Below the pieces are notes generated by a model that did not search any database, was not told the origin of the DNA, and saw nothing but the letters and a program-made list of their open reading frames with translations. Positions 1 to 13,794 of a stretch of 64,000 nucleotides of DNA are shown one piece after another (within the stretch, counting starts at the first letter, position 1; the number at the start of each line of letters is the position of its first letter). Source of the DNA: Phoronis australis (Eukaryota; Phoronida; Phoronidae). The stretch is from NCBI GenBank assembly GCA_002633005.1, contig NMRA01000261.1, positions 62,001 to 126,000 of the forward strand. Direction: 5' to 3'. The position numbers were made by a program, and so were the translations under genes.

Positions 1-3000
1 CTGTTATGCATTAGCATAGTTTGGAACATGCAAATACATCTTTAAGGTTTATGCAAATTAGCTTCTAGTCCAAGTTTATACTTGGTGACCCCTAGCTTCA
101 AACTACGACCTTGTGATTTTGAGTAAAATCTCAAAAATTCAGACTCGGAACTTTAAGCCTTAATGCTGGGGTCATCAAGTGCAAACTAGGATTAAATAGT
201 TATCCACATACGCCATTCTGTACTGGAACACAGAATAACAGGCACTTAATCCTGAGTAGAGTAGAAAATGTCAAAAACAATTTCCATTTCAACCCCGGGT
301 CAAAGAGTATATCAACAGTTTCTTCATGTGATTTACCCATCTCGTGTTATTAAAATTTATTTGATGCGAAGATGGCTACTTATTGACCGATTCCTCAATG
401 CACTTTCTCTGTTCTCCTAGCCTTTGTTGTCAACTCTAACTTTGAAGTCTTTCAATCGATTTCGTCAAGAAACGCTGCTCTCAGCGCTTTTGTTCTTCAG
501 TGATGGTCATGATGGCAGTGAGATGATATAAAGGAAGGCTAAAATTTGGGACATTATAAGACACAGACACAGGACACAGATCTACACACAAGCAACTATA
601 CATCAACTCCCAATCTGAGGCGGAAAGATTCAACAATGCATTCACACTCACAAGGTAGGAATTGATTTAGGTTTAATCAATTCCAAACTACCTCCACAAG
701 CTGGTTCAGGTTTTGAACCTATGAAAAACTATTTTAAAGTTAAATCCTTCCAGCAAAAGCAGCAGCAAGATGTGGGATTTTTGTTCTTCCAGTATTAGTA
801 AATTGTCAGGGGAACAGAAAGTAACAGAAAATGTATCTCTGAGATAAAGTATTACGAATATGCAATGTCATCAAAAACGGTTGCATTCCCCTCCAAACAA
901 TTCCACAGCAAAGAATGGATTGTTGGAAGTTGAATGAGCTGATCAGAAACCAGGAGATGGTTTTACAAACTGAAAGTGACTGTGCATTAGAGATAACATA
1001 GATCAAATGAGAAACGCCCTGTTGTGGTTTGAATGTGTGGTGCTCCAGACTGGACTGTGACAGAATGATACAAAACCAGTAGCCAAGTAGACTAAAGCTA
1101 CACATCAACAAGACAGCTTACACATGACCCTGAACACTCCTGCCCACATAAGCACCCACACTCTACTTTTGAAGCATGTTGGATTAAGCGCCCAGTGGTG
1201 GGCTAAGGGTCAACACTCTAACTTCTGAGAATTTTCAATTATTTTTCAATTAAGCGGCCACTGCAGGAGTCAACATCCTTCCAAAATTTACTCCGCCAAA
1301 GTCATTTTCAAACCAGGAGGCAGGAAGGTGCGCTTTCAAATGTGGAAACTAGATCAATTTCGAGCTAAAATAGACAATTATGGTCTACAGTCAGCGAAAG
1401 ACTCTCATTCCTTAATTTTCAAAAAAAACTTGTCCTTTCTCACAATTTTAAGAGCTAAATCCCGGTCCTGGTTACCTCTGGAAGTGACAAGAATGACGAG
1501 GGCACGTGACACATTTCTGTGGCTAACCTATATTTTTCCATATATGGCATGTATTCAGTGCCAAGGGAGCAAACTCCAATCACGCAATAATGGAAATCCA
1601 GAGCATAATTTTTTGAGGCTTTAATTTCATGCAAAATTAATTATTGAATACCTTAATAGCATATGTCGCACGTTTTGCAAGTGAAATTTGCATGGCATCA
1701 TTCCCACACATCAAGACTTCATTCGATCACCACCTCAGTTGTAGATTTATCATCTTTGATGACTTTCATGGGATTTATATGGCGCGTTAGTCCAAGAATT
1801 TTGTTAGGTATTGTTAAGGTGTATTTTCTCCTTTTTCAAGCTGCACTCAAGAGCAATGATTCAACCGTGGCATGTTGCATAGGCAACTGTAGTAGCCTTG
1901 CAACAAATTCTTTCAACTTTGGGTTGGTGGATCATAGGTGTCCAGGGAGACTGTCTAGTTCAGGTCAAGCGCCCATGTTTGGGTATGTTTCCTATCCTTA
2001 TTTCTTAAAACATACGACTTAAACACTCATCTACGGGTTAAGCGCACACCCTCCAACTTCCAGGCTTGCCATTTTAAGCGTCCAGGGTGTTGCGTAAATA
2101 TTTACAGCATATACACGTAGCTCGGAACCACTTTCTAAACAAGGAATTGCTGCATGATCAAAATATTCAACCACATATTTTTAAAACTCCAGTTGAAATT
2201 TAAAATTGTGTAGTACAACCAGAACAAAACTTTAGACGCCACTGGGGAGCTGGCTGATTTACACCAATAACCAGGGAGTAAGTACACATGCCAGGCACAT
2301 CACTTGAACAGGTTATAATGCATCAGAGGAATATGACAATATACTGATTGTCACATAGTGCATTTTGAGAGCTAGAATTCACCACAAATTGTGTTTACAA
2401 AGACAGCGAAATGAAACGTGCAAGGTAATATGTAACCAATTTCCAACAGAAGTAATTGCCAAATTGACCTTTTCTCATCTTTCAAAGGCTTTGTAAGTTC
2501 TTACATCTTTACGATTGCCCGCAAATTCCAAAAATATTGTCTCGTAGTAGTTATGGTATGGAACTTAAATTTCATGAAGCTGTTATTTTATTGATACGGA
2601 ATCCCTTTTAATATGCTGAAAATGGAAAACTTCACTTGTCGGCCATGTTACGCGATTTTACCATGGCAATTTATTGGCATTATTTGAAAACTACAAATAC
2701 AATCTTACACACTCAGAAGCAAAAATGCCCGCTGTATTGCTATATACATGCTTCTTTACATTGTAACAAGAAACACAGATACCCTTAACTAATTTTCAGT
2801 GTTCTCCTCAACACCAAATTAAAACTCAGAATGATTACAAACTTTATGAACACATTGGAAAGTCCAAGACCATACTTTGAATTAGTGTGTAACAACCTAG
2901 GAGTCAGTACACTGAACTGTTGCTAAAATGTCCTGTTTTGTTTACAAAAATCTTCTTTAATAAGTTCAAGATTGCAGCATTCAAACTCAACATAGCAGAG

Positions 3001-3204
3001 CCTAACTGGTCAAAACACAATGCTGTGGTTAAGCTGATGATCCAAACCAGGTTGTATTGTGGGGAATACTGGCTTACTTTTTTAAGCTTGTTACAAATCT
3101 GTGAAAAGCTATTGTAAAGTTAAATCTTCATTGTTATATTTTATTGCAAGTTTCACAAGTCCAAAGCAAATATATGTTCACTTAAGTGTCTCATAATAAG
3201 GATA

Positions 3205-3715
3205 GGTTGGACCTTAGAAAAATATCCAAATTTGGTAATCTTCGGAACATTATATCCCAGAAATGGATAATTGGATTTATAATCTGACACTTTCAGATAC
3301 CTTGCTTTATTCAATGACTGCTCTCCAAAATGCCGTTACGAATTATTTTCAAAATGTTCACTTTAACATGAGGGGCTATGAATAACTAGGATTCTATTTT
3401 CACAAAAAGTTACATAAAACGAATACAAAATAATTTAGAAAACTATAGCACTGCGTTTGAGATTTCATCCTGAGCATTCACATTAAACTAAATTTGATCA
3501 TTTTATTGATACCAGTCTTTTGCTATGGATGCATCTATTGTCTTTTGCTAAATTTTACTATTTTGAAACAGCATTTCAGGTGACATGATCAATTACAGAT
3601 TGGTATAAAGCCAATTGTCGAATTCTACACGCTTTGTACTTTCAGAAAACATATTTTTACAGAGTTAAAATCTATAATTGTGTAGATATTTGGCAAAATT
3701 CACAAACTGGTCGAT
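3205..3715. repeat. Old dispersed repeat, copy 1
   Basis: Shares ordered blocks with 37855-38335: CCTAGAAAAAT.TCAAATTTGG, GGAACAT.ATAT..C.GAAATGG, GAGATTTCA, TTTTGCT.AATTTTA and CTTTCAGAAAA. No coding capacity is seen. Probably an old transposon. Confidence 0.5.
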
Positions 3716-5203
3716 AATGTCTGAGGGTAATTCTTCCCTGATTTAGCACACAATACCATTGACAAGTGAACTTGTATTTCGTTAAATTTCTTGACAAAAG
3801 TAAAGATTAAGAATATTTTAATCTCTTACAAGCATGGATTGTAAAGTGTAGATGTAAAAAAAATTTGCTGAAACTGGCATTACTCGCAAAATGGAAAGTT
3901 ACCATTTTGGCAAATACTTTTGCGCCAAGTTTGGTTATGGCACTGCTCTGGTGGGCGTCTTCCTCAAGTCACAACTAAACACACCTTCTTCACTGACACC
4001 TCACTGAGGTACACGCTGTATGTTTGTATTCAATTTCATTGGCTTAGGGGGTTAACACAAATCAGTTGTTCGTTGAAGTAAAAAAACACAGAATTTACAT
4101 GAGCAAGACAACCACAGCACATACTTACCAAAAACTTTACAGGTATGAAACAAGTCAGGCAAGGAGTTTGATGAAAACATGAAAATTGTGAATCTCGCAT
4201 TACTCAAACTAAAAACCAGGTCACACAATAATTGTGAGAAGACTGCTATTAAAAGCGGAAAAATCATTCAAGTAGTGCATTCACAAGATTTAGTGACCAG
4301 TAAACATCTGAGGTGCATTAATTACCAAATGTAAGACAGTTGTCAGACACCTTTAAAAACTTTTTCCCATAACGCAACATTCCAGCCTCTCCTGAGGCGG
4401 CCATTTTGATGGTGCATGTTAGTATTTATTCTCCAGCTTATTTGCGAAACGTTCCCTTTCATTTCCACAATATTGCCAGGTCTTGCTCTATGGAACTGAT
4501 GCACTCCAGGTTTGAGTCATGTAGTTAATTCAGCATAGGGTAAACCAACAGGTCAAACTAGTTCAGCTCCACCAAGAGGTCAACAAATACTGGTAATTAC
4601 CTGAGGGACAAAGCACTTCAAATGATAATTTAGGGGTCATGGCAAGCTCACAAAGCTCCTGAATACTGTAATACTGACTGAAAAATCTCAACTCAGAGTA
4701 ATCCAATACAAATCTTTGCCAACATTAACATTCCACAACTCAACCATCTGAAGACATAAGAAGGGAGGTTAGCAAGCCTGGTTCAGTCTCACCAAACCCT
4801 ATAGCTTACCATAGGTATTCATCTTACGGTTGTACATTACACCTACAGGCATTTCATCAAGTTGATTTATTACTTTATGTCTGGACAACAAACATGAAAT
4901 GTAAAAAGCCAGAGATCACCATCTTAAGTCCATGTAATGAAATTCATATCACAAGACTGGTGAGCCAGGTCTACTTGGAAACAAACAAATTCTTTTAGAA
5001 CAAAATGTTGTTTGTGAATTTTTGAACATTAAAATGCTCAGCAAGGACCCCACGCTCTGTCACAGACCACTTACTGTTATGAAATTGGTCTCAAAATTGT
5101 TCCTCAGTCGAATTGCAGGCGATTTCAAAACTTCAGGAAAAAATTACATCTTGTCATTGCTTGAAAAAAGAAATAATGAAAGCGCTCCGAGGAGCGAACC
5201 TTG

Positions 5204-5525
5204 GCGAAATTAACCAAAAAGATGACGATAAAGATGATGACAAAGATGACGAATATGACGGTGATGGTGGCGAGGATGAACAACAGAAGTAATAATAACA
5301 TACACATGACGAACGTATGTATAAGTCCGAAATTAGTAAGAAAAAGGATACAGTCTTGTGCGACACTTGGCGAAATTAACGGAAAAGATAACGACGGAGA
5401 TGATGACGAAGATGATGACGATGATGACAAATATGATGATGGTGGTGGCGATGATGAACAACATCACAACATTCATATGACGAACTTAGATGTCATAAAT
5501 CAATAAGAAATAGACTACAGTCTAG
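5204..5525. repeat. Tandem duplication of a GAT/GAC-rich low-complexity unit
   Basis: Two units of about 160 bp: each starts GGCGAAATTAAC, runs through GATGACGATAAAGATGATGA-type triplets, then GATGAACAACA, ATGACGAAC and ATAAGAAA..ACAGTCT. Both strands stay open because of the triplet composition (poly-Asp on plus, poly-Ser on minus). No coding signal supports translation. Confidence 0.7.
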
Positions 5526-8500
5526 TTCAATAGAAGATAAACCAACATCAAAGCAGCAAGAGCGCTCAACAAAGGAACAGCGTTATCAGAAAATCTNGTC
5601 GTGTTCATGCGTCCGTGCCCGTGTTTATGAGTCCGTTGACCGTGTAGTTTAGGTACCTTCATAGTACTAGCAGTGATCTAAATGAAGATGGCTTTATCTG
5701 TACTCAGTGATGCTTACTATGAGAGAATTCTTCACAATCGCACAACATCCACTTCCTTTAACTCACACTCACTCAAGACACAAATAGGCAAGCGACAACT
5801 GGCAAGTCAGTTGTATGGCCAGGGGGGAAGAAGTGGAGAAACTAGATTCATAACTACTCTGATCTCACAAGTCAGAGTTCACAATCTAAACAACAGCATC
5901 ACACTGACCTCCCCTCAATGTAAAATGAAACTTTGTTCACATCGTGGTATTAATTAATAACATTTTGTATTGTCAAAGTGGGATGGACAGATGGCATTTG
6001 ATAAGGGGTTGGTGAAAAGAGGAACATTCAGGAACATAATTTGTTTGCTCTGGTTTTGTAATTTTGTTTTGTTCACTGGCATAGACTTATTTCAATGCCT
6101 GGTGACACATGACATTGTGAATACATATCAGAGTGGGTTTGTACTAGTGCTAGTTATACAAGAAGATAAAACAGACATTCTGAGCTCTACATCTTGCACT
6201 GAGACATTGAAATATAAGTACATATTTGATAAGTTTTCAATTTTTGTGGTGAAATATTAAAAAGTAAGGTTTTGAAGCAAATACTTGCAGAAATTCATTT
6301 CGACGACTTATTAGGTTTTCGTGCTTTTCCTTTAAAATACAGCTGCAATGTCACAGCTGTGTTTTAGCTACTGAGAAAGACATTCACAGTGTTGGGAGAT
6401 ATACAAAAGTTCCTGAAGCTAAACAACAAGTTTGTGTACATGTTCAGAGACCTAAAAGTGCCAACTTAAAACAAGTTGGACATCTTTGAATACGTCAATA
6501 ACCTCTAACCCCTACCATGAACAACGCAGAACAATACCAAGACTTATCTTGCCTCATTTCACAACTAAAATTATCTATTTCGATACACACACACACATCT
6601 GATCAAATCGAATTAATACTCACCAATGAAATACATGCATGTAAGTGGGTGTGACTTATTCCAACAGTAATAGTTAATAGTGAAATTATCTGCTTGTAAC
6701 TGACATAATCTTCTCAACGCCTGCTTCAGACCAAATAGTTATGACCCTTTTGAATGAACAGTGACATAACGCAATCTTGACTGCATTAATCACCATTACG
6801 GAATTTCGGAATTCCGTTAGGAATTCTGCTCAGAAGAGCAATTATAATATGAACATGAATCTTAGTTTGAGGGATTTTGCTGATCAATTCTTGGCAAGCG
6901 TCAAAAAATGCCAGCGTTTAGCCAAGTAGGTAAGGTGTCCACAAAAAGGGCTCTTTCACCAAAATAACACTCTAAAACAATTTGCCAATCCATGGACTTG
7001 TGTCAATGACCTCCATGGTCAAACAGAAAACAAATAAGGCTGGAATAAAACCTGAAACCGAGTAACCAGAAAAGAGCTGGTCAGGAATTCCTTTTAAAGG
7101 AAGTTATGCCAGGAGACGCAGCAACAATGGATGTATCTAAGTGCTCTGTGTACCTAGGTAAAGAACAAGGTCTATGAACAAACATGCCATCAAACTTATG
7201 GGCCAACAATAGAGAGGTGAGATAAAGAGCCAGGAATACAATCACTTCAACAACTTGATAACAAACCAATGACTCATCTGTAGACATACAGACCTCTCAC
7301 AGACAAATCAACCGCATGAACAAAGTTGATATCAGCTCATACAACAGGTTTATGTGGTCGTGAAATTATTTAATAAAACATCAAGTCAATAAAAGCTAAG
7401 GGGTCAACAAGGATTGGTGTATATCAGTGCTATTTGACTCAGCAACAACACTCAACTGCACACTAATCTGTCATTATAAAGCCACATGACATAACATAAA
7501 TACTTCAAATTTTTTAGGAAAATTAATACATCAAGACCAAGTAGAAAATTTGTGTCCATAATTGTGAAATTAAGTGGATGACTTGTACAGACTGTCCAGG
7601 TGATGACAATGATCAACAACATATCAACTTGGTTTTAAAAGAGGATTACCGACCTTATGACACAGAACATTAAATTAGACACATTATCAGCACATTATTT
7701 ATCATTACAATGGCCATTACAGCAACGAACAAAATCAACTCTTCTCATACAGTTAATGGTTTCAAAACTTATTTTTGTCAATTTTTCTAGGCATTTCCAG
7801 GCTAATTAAAAGTCTGTACTCAATAAACAAAAACAAAGTGAGTAAACACATTCCAGACATTGTCAAGTGGTATGCTGAGACATCCACCAAGTGAACTCCT
7901 ACACAACACATACATGTGTAGAACAGTCCCAGAGGTACTAAATCAAAACCATCAAAATCTGGACAGGATCAATTTTTTGGAAAAAAAACAACAACAATCA
8001 TGTACCTCTGGCTAGAGGCAATACTGTAATGCAAAACCTGCTATAGACCATCTGTTCCATGGATCAAATTTCAGGAAACACTCGATATGGCAATGCAACA
8101 AAGACTTTTTAAAAGGAAATAATGGTACATCGATTTAATCACTTTATAGTAAGAATAGCAAGTGTGGGTATTGTGAGACTGAAGTGAGCTTCATTAGATT
8201 TCAAAGTATGACAGGTAAGCTGCATTACAAGAACAATAGCAGGAGGAAGTGAAAAATATTTCAGGGTCAAAGATTACAACTGTTTACATTATTAAACATG
8301 GAACTGGTGTTTTTCAGTTATGCGAACTGGGATTTCGACAAACTGTGTCTGCAAACACATATTTTGACCATACAGACAAGATGAAATGAAAAACAAGACT
8401 GACCCCAGACCACAAAACTTCATAGGTTGTTTCCCAAAACTCTTCACAAATTGTTCATTCAGCACGCAAGACTATGGCCTCTAAGGGCTCACACTGCAAA

Positions 8501-9069
8501 CGATGAGCTGGAATGCAAATGAGCTTAGCTCATACCTCACCTCCGAGTTAAAATGAACTGTAAGGATTTTGCCGCGTAAGGCTGGTTGGTTTTTTACCTG
8601 TTGTGCGAAAATCCTCACAACATACAGGAGAGATGAGAAAAGTGCTTAGCCAATTACCATGACTAGTGAGCGACCACTAGTATTTGACAACTCCAAAGTA
8701 TACTATATCCTGGTGATACAGATTGTCTCCTTTCTGGTGATGTGTACATTTCAGAAAATTAATTATCAATAGTAGATAACTTTGCACTTTCTTCAAATCT
8801 CCTACAACGTCAGCTCCAGCTCATTGAAGTCATTTCCATATGATGAGGCATGCATCTCAGAGTTACAGTTGAGATTCAACGAAGGTTACAGCTAAACAAA
8901 TATCAACCAGACACTAAATTCAAAAACTTGTTGCAAGATTCATTTTTGGATTTGAAGCAGGGACGCTTTAGGAGGCCATCTGTGTCTTTAATTCCTTCTA
9001 ACTCGAACAAATATTCCGTAATCAAACTTTTTTCCCAGCAGTCCTTCGATCAGTTGCCCCAATCGGCGG

Positions 9070-9205
9070 TAAAAGTGGAGTAAACAAGTCCCTCTTACAA
9101 ATGGCTATCGAGAATCAGTTTTCAATGAATAACGGCAATGTTCGTTATTCTGTGAAACTGGTTCCTGGTAGCAATTTTCAAGAGGGACTCATTTACTCCA
9201 CTTTA
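9070..9205. mobile_element. 136-bp MITE with GTGGAGTAAA ends
   Basis: GTGGAGTAAACAAGTCCCTC at the left pairs with AGAGGGACTCATTTACTCCAC-type sequence at the right; TAAA/TTTA extends the stem outward. The loop is unrelated AT-rich sequence. Non-coding. Confidence 0.6.
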
Positions 9206-9376
9206 CCAAATTGAGACATTGTCCCTCTATATATATAAAAGGTAATAATAGCAACTTGACTTGGATGTTTCAATCAGTGTGAGGCAAATTCACCGAAAAG
9301 CATCCCTGGTAAGGTCCTATCTGGGATTCTGGGGCCAGTCTACTACTACTAGCCAGGCGATTGTAGAGTAGAGTTT

Positions 9377-9498
9377 GGCATTGGTCGGATATAGCGGTCA
9401 ATGATTTTAAGAACCATTGTCATACACTTAATAAGGGGTCCGTTATTCAGTGATTGCCTGGTTTTCACAATCAGGGACCACTTTATCTGACCGGTGCC
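9377..9498. mobile_element. MITE family A, copy 1
   Basis: GGCATTGGTCGGATATAGCG at the left pairs imperfectly with CTTTATCTGACCGGTGCC at the right, with inner GATTTTAAGAACC / GGTTTTCACAATC arms. Same family as the copies at 10.6 kb and 58.6 kb. Confidence 0.6.
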
Positions 9499-10379
9499 GT
9501 AGCAGCGGTGGTTTCGTAACAAGTGAAAAGTTTTCAACTCTTTTGTTTGTATTCTTGAATATCCTACTGGCTGAACTTGCTTGTGTTGGGAACCAACTAT
9601 ACAACCCAAAGGTCATAAATAGCTAAAGCAAAGGTGATGTATAATCTCACTCTGTGAGTGCGAGTCTGTGACTCACGGAATGTGCGATTGACACAGGACT
9701 GAATCATTGACATTGCATCTTAACTGCTGAATGAATTGAAAAGCGCTCGATAATCTTCAGTCTGTACTTCATACAGAAGTACAGCAGTTATATATACGTA
9801 TTAAATTTCACATTTAAATTAACAAACTTGAAATCAAAATCACATGGAAAATCACAACACATACCTTTTCAAAATCTCAAAGCAAATCACGGTACACTCC
9901 TCCAATCGAACCAGCCAGACACCTAACCACCCTCCGATTTCAAATGGCTGTTACTTACAACGGAAAATACCCTGTGCGACGCTTTGAAATATCCCATGTA
10001 TAAGCAAATGAATTAAAGTCTGTAATTTATGACTATTCTGAAAACTTAAAAAATACTGCTGACTTCCACTCATCATTTGTCTCTTTTCTAATTTGTAACT
10101 AATTAGTACATACATTTGAATGTGTAAAAAGTAAAAGCCGGAATACCGCGGGGGAATACCCGGAAGCAGACAACTAGGTGAACAAATAAAAGACCACGGC
10201 TTGTACATTTCTTTTGTTAAGTTCAGACCAACCTCTGAAGTCAAATGTTCATTAATACTGGACAAAATTATATTTAAATGCATTTCACACTGTCTAAAAG
10301 CTGCTATGGCTGCGTTTTTGTTTGTTCAATTGTAGTAAACATGTGGCTACAGTATGATATACTTCACCAACATGAATAG

Positions 10380-10453
10380 AGAATAGATGCTCAGTTTGTC
10401 GGCGCGTGTTTTCGCGATGAAAGTGACTCAGGCTTAAGGAAACGAATAAAATG
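10380..10453 (+). other. Candidate CABIN1 5' leader exon ending in ATG
   Basis: The first recognised coding exon begins in phase 0 one residue after the expected Met, so an upstream exon should end ...ATG|gt. The best candidate I see is ATG at 10451-10453 followed by GTAACC. It lies just after the most CpG-rich short stretch in the area (GGCGCGTGTTTTCGCG near 10401), as expected for a promoter-proximal 5' UTR. It would make a 4.65-kb first intron filled with transposons. Other ATG|gt occurrences exist (11.7, 12.6, 14.6 kb), so this is a suggestion only. Confidence 0.25.
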
Positions 10454-10615
10454 GTAACCATAAGGATTGAAAGTGCAATCTGGTCATGTTGATTATTTGT
10501 TTTGTACAGTATATGAAACTGTTCGAAAGTAACAAGGCCCGTTGTAAACTGCCCAGGGAGTTCTGCTCTGTGTCTTGGTCACTGTCACTCAAAGTCAAAG
10601 TCATGTAATGTCGAC

Positions 10616-10716
10616 GGCACTGGTCGGATAAAGCGGTCCCTGATTTTGAGAAAAGGCCCGTTATTCAGTGATCACCTGGTTCTCAAAATCAGGGGCCGCT
10701 ATATTAGACCAGTGCC
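10616..10716. mobile_element. MITE family A, copy 2
   Basis: GGCACTGGTCGGATAAAGCG and CTATATTAGACCAGTGCC form the ends, and TGATTTTGAGAA / TTCTCAAAATCA are the inner arms. GTCGAC stands just outside both ends, which may be a target duplication or extension of the stem. It is the least decayed of the three copies. Confidence 0.7.
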
Positions 10717-10908
10717 CTTGTCGACTTTGCCTGAGTGATATTAGTGGACATGACAGTCCCATCCTCTCGACTGGCCCCAGTCGAGACTATGAAGTGTGAG
10801 ATAAAAAGCTTCTGGTGTATGTAGCCCCTATAGCTACTTCATTAGCTAGAAGCTTTTCGTCTCACAATGATTAAAAAATCATTCGGTCTGCTGATAAGTA
10901 CCTTTTGC

Positions 10909-11030
10909 GCATAGAGGGACACCTTAGCCTTAGGAGGCTAGTGTCTTTAATTCCTTCGAACTCGAACACCTACTCCTGTAATCAAACTTTTTTCGAGCAG
11001 TCCTTTGTCGAGTTGCCCAAATCGGCAACT
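10909..11030. repeat. Dispersed repeat GCATAGAGGGACACCTTAG, copy left of the hAT-like element
   Basis: Shared with 13952-14050 (GCATAGAGGGACACCTTAGG, TTTAATTCCTTCC, ATCAAACTT, GAGCAGTCC) and with 8950-9068 (AGGGACGCTTTAGGAGGCC, TTTAATTCCTTCTAACTCG). Together with an AAGCTTTTCG block upstream, the same module order stands on both sides of the hAT-like element. Confidence 0.5.
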
Positions 11031-11170
11031 GGCCAGTTTTAACGTCATATTTGCTGGTGTGCGTAGTGTAAAAAATGGCCACTTGCGGGACAGCCAACGT
11101 CGACAGTCTCCAAGTTGTCTTTCGATGCTGCCAGGGATTGCTAGCGGCAAAATTAAAGGTCAAATCAGCA

Positions 11171-13794
11171 CAGTGGCGGATCTACGTTTTCAGTAAGGGG
11201 GGGTTTAGGATTCCCGCAAAGTTCGAATCCGAGGCGCGTGGCACTGAGCGGGGGGAGGTCGGGAGGGATGTTCCCCCCTACGTGTAAGACAATTTTGAAG
11301 CCAAATAGTGAAATTTCCATGCATCCTGGTAAGTTTCTGGCACTTAACATGTCTCTGGAGTTTTTCTTAAGATAATTTAAAACCCTTCTCAATTTCGTCA
11401 CATGAACTTGGCTCTTAAGTTTCGCGAAACCATGTTTGTGCACATCTGGGTATGAGTCACGCCACCAGCAAAAATTTTTGTTGGAACATCTGCTTAAACA
11501 CACCTTTTTTAGCATACGAGAAGTCGTATACGAAAAAGTGTGGTGTGTATACAGGGGTTTAGACAACTACCAAATATTCAAGCGCATAAGGAGCACCGAC
11601 GGGGCGTAAAAACTTGAATATCAGATGATCGCGTAACAGCAGCCTCAAGTTGTTTAAGAACGAAGACCTGTATTCTTACGAGAAAAACTGGCGAACGATG
11701 GTGCTCTCGGCTCATAGTCTGTTGTTAAAAGCGACAATTAACAATTAAGTATCACTTTATTAAGCTGAATCACGTTGACAACAATTGAAAAACGTCAAAT
11801 GTATCGGGAAACAAATCATCTGAAAACAGTTTCACGAAACCAAAACATTCTGTAGGCGTACACCGTGGTGAAAAGATATACAGGACCAGTTCGCAGTGGG
11901 ACCAGATGTACACTGAGAGTACACAAAAAGGCTGGCCTGGTCCGTCACGAGACCAAAAGTACACCTGTGCTTATTATCCTATAAAAATAGTCAATCTGTC
12001 ATGGGATCAAACAGTACTGGCCAAAGCACACGTTGGTAAAAAACATCACAAGACTAGTTCGCCGAGGGACCAGAAGTACAATGAAACCCAATATCTACAC
12101 AAATCAAGCTGGCCTGGTCCGTCGCAAAACCCAAAGTGTACTATGCAAAAAAATTTGAATTGAAAACTTCTCTCTAAACGCTTTTTAATCCCCAGTGGTT
12201 GCTCATGCGTGTATTTTACTCATCTGTGGTCAACTCAGCTGCGAGAGGTTGTCTAGGATGGGTTTTAGTACTCACTGGGAGAAACAAGTATGGAGTACAA
12301 ATTTAACTACGCACTACGTGAAATAGATTTTGGATATGAAGCAGATAGAACCAAGTGGAAATACAAACCAGAATCAGTTTCTGTGTGCTCGTAGACCCTT
12401 TGCTGTACTGGGTAAATTTGGGATGTCCAAAACTAATTTCTAATTCGTTTTCATTGTACACAAGCATAAAAAACCAACATTATATACAAACTGTGTAGAA
12501 TTATAACTTATTACCTGTGTGTTTCTCCAGAAACGTTAGCCCTATCCTTCTGTTGTCTAGACTGCCGAGGAATCTGTATATCGGATCCAATGGTTTGCTC
12601 GTCTTGGGGAACCATTCTACCCAGAAATCTTCGATGTTTGTTCCCAACGCTTGCACTTCGTCAACTGCTGTGTCAATAAGCTTGTAAGCCTCTACAGCGT
12701 CAGCATCTCGTTTTGCAGCTCAGTTGGCACTAAGCCCCCTGAGGTTGCCAAGTCCATTCAAAAGACTTGCACGCGCAACTAAATTTGATCTGTTCATCAT
12801 GGACTACTTCAAACCTTGACGATGTTTCTGAACGTTTGAAACCCAAAGTACTATCATCAGATAAATGCCCATGGGCATGGGCGTTTCATCGGGTGGGACT
12901 TTCTGTGGAAATTCTCAGTATAGAAGACGGCAGTGGTGCTTATTGCAGTTAGACATACGGTAGGTGCTGATGTCGGAACTAGGGCTCCTCAGGAGGCCTA
13001 TTGAACATCGCACGAGTTCCGCAAGACTTTATTGTGAAAGTACAGCCTCCCTGCAATTTCTGGTACTGTACACTGTTCGCGAAGGCGGTCAATTTGTCAA
13101 TGTGAGTGCCCCCTTGGTCATTGCTTGTAGTGACATAAATTGTTAGAGTGCATCTTCGAACAGACTCGCGACCAGACCACGGCGCCTGCCACAATAGCAA
13201 TTCTTCGAAAAACGATTTTTTTTTCAAAAATATTACATGTACATGTACAGTACACTGTATGATTTTGCGCTAGACAACTTTACTATACACCTGTCAAATT
13301 CGAGTTACAAACGTGTGGAGTGTAATAGCATGACACGGCATGACAGATGAGATAAAAACGTTGCACGTCAATTCGCCTGAATATCAGGGTTGCGGCAACA
13401 CAGTATTTTCAAATCAAAACATATCTTAGAGTAAAGAAGCTAGTTACCTAAAGAAATTAGCTATAGAGCTGCTCTTTCAGCGGTGGATCCATCTAAAATG
13501 CTTGGCTACTTCAGAAGTATCGACGGAAGTGCGCACAATTGATCTCTGCGTGTTTTGCTGATGAGCCACGAAGAGTCGAAATGCGTTGATTTTCGTAACA
13601 GAAATTCACAATGCAAAAAATTATATTTTCAGAGTGAACCCCCCCTCAATTTTTTCCAAGTTGGTTTACTTAGGCTTTACACACGCTGGCGGTGCCGTTT
13701 TTGTTTTGCTGGTGACGTTTTTCTTTTCATTTTTGGGTCTTGGCCCAAGGAGGGCTTAAACCCCCTGAACCCCCCCCTTGTAGATCCGCCACTG
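11171..13794. mobile_element. hAT-like element with CAGTGGCGGATCTAC termini
   Basis: CAGTGGCGGATCTAC at 11171 and its exact complement at 13780-13794 form terminal inverted repeats, continued inward by G-runs and C-runs (TAAGGGGGGG / CCCCCCCTTG). Such CAGTGGCGG ends are typical of many hAT-type transposons. No 8-bp target duplication is visible (AATCAGCA versus CGACAGTG), so the ends may have been rearranged or belong to two insertions. The interior is mostly unrecognised; one coding-like minus-strand stretch is listed separately. The element lies upstream of, or in the first intron of, CABIN1. Confidence 0.55.
12515..12719 (-). pseudogene. Unrecognised coding-like fragment inside the hAT-like element
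   Basis: The minus strand is open for about 68 codons, reading AAKRDADAVEAYKLIDTAVD then VQALGTNIEDFWVEWFPKTS and LDPIYRFLGSLDNRRIGL, and ends at a plausible donor (ACACAG|GTAAT). Composition and hydrophobic pattern look like real protein (amphipathic helix, Trp-rich patch). Upstream in the same frame, LLNGLGNLRGLSAN is separated by TGA, and another stop lies beyond. It may be a decayed transposase exon or a captured host exon. I do not recognise the family. Confidence 0.3.

Larger units (their letters stand above)
1..8940. other. Non-coding AT-rich region
   Basis: I find no exon here on either strand that I can support. Contents that stand out are motifs with TTAAGCG at 1174, 1252, 2038 and 2075 (possible MITE fragments), a GTTGCATAGGCAAC near-palindrome at 1874, the dispersed repeat at 3.2 kb, the low-complexity duplication at 5.2 kb, an N at 5597, a short CA run near 6583, and GGAATTTCGGAATTCC near 6796. 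It could be intergenic or a large intron or 3' UTR of a gene to the left. Confidence 0.5.

Noticed and set aside
5125-5506. Poly-Ser (minus) and poly-Asp (plus) reading frames
   Set aside because: They arise from GAT/GAC triplet low complexity in a tandem duplication; no flanking coding signal.
12292-12396. Short plus-strand frame MEYKFNYALREIDFGY...
   Set aside because: Looks protein-like for about 34 codons but is isolated, lies inside a transposon, and has no clear splice sites.
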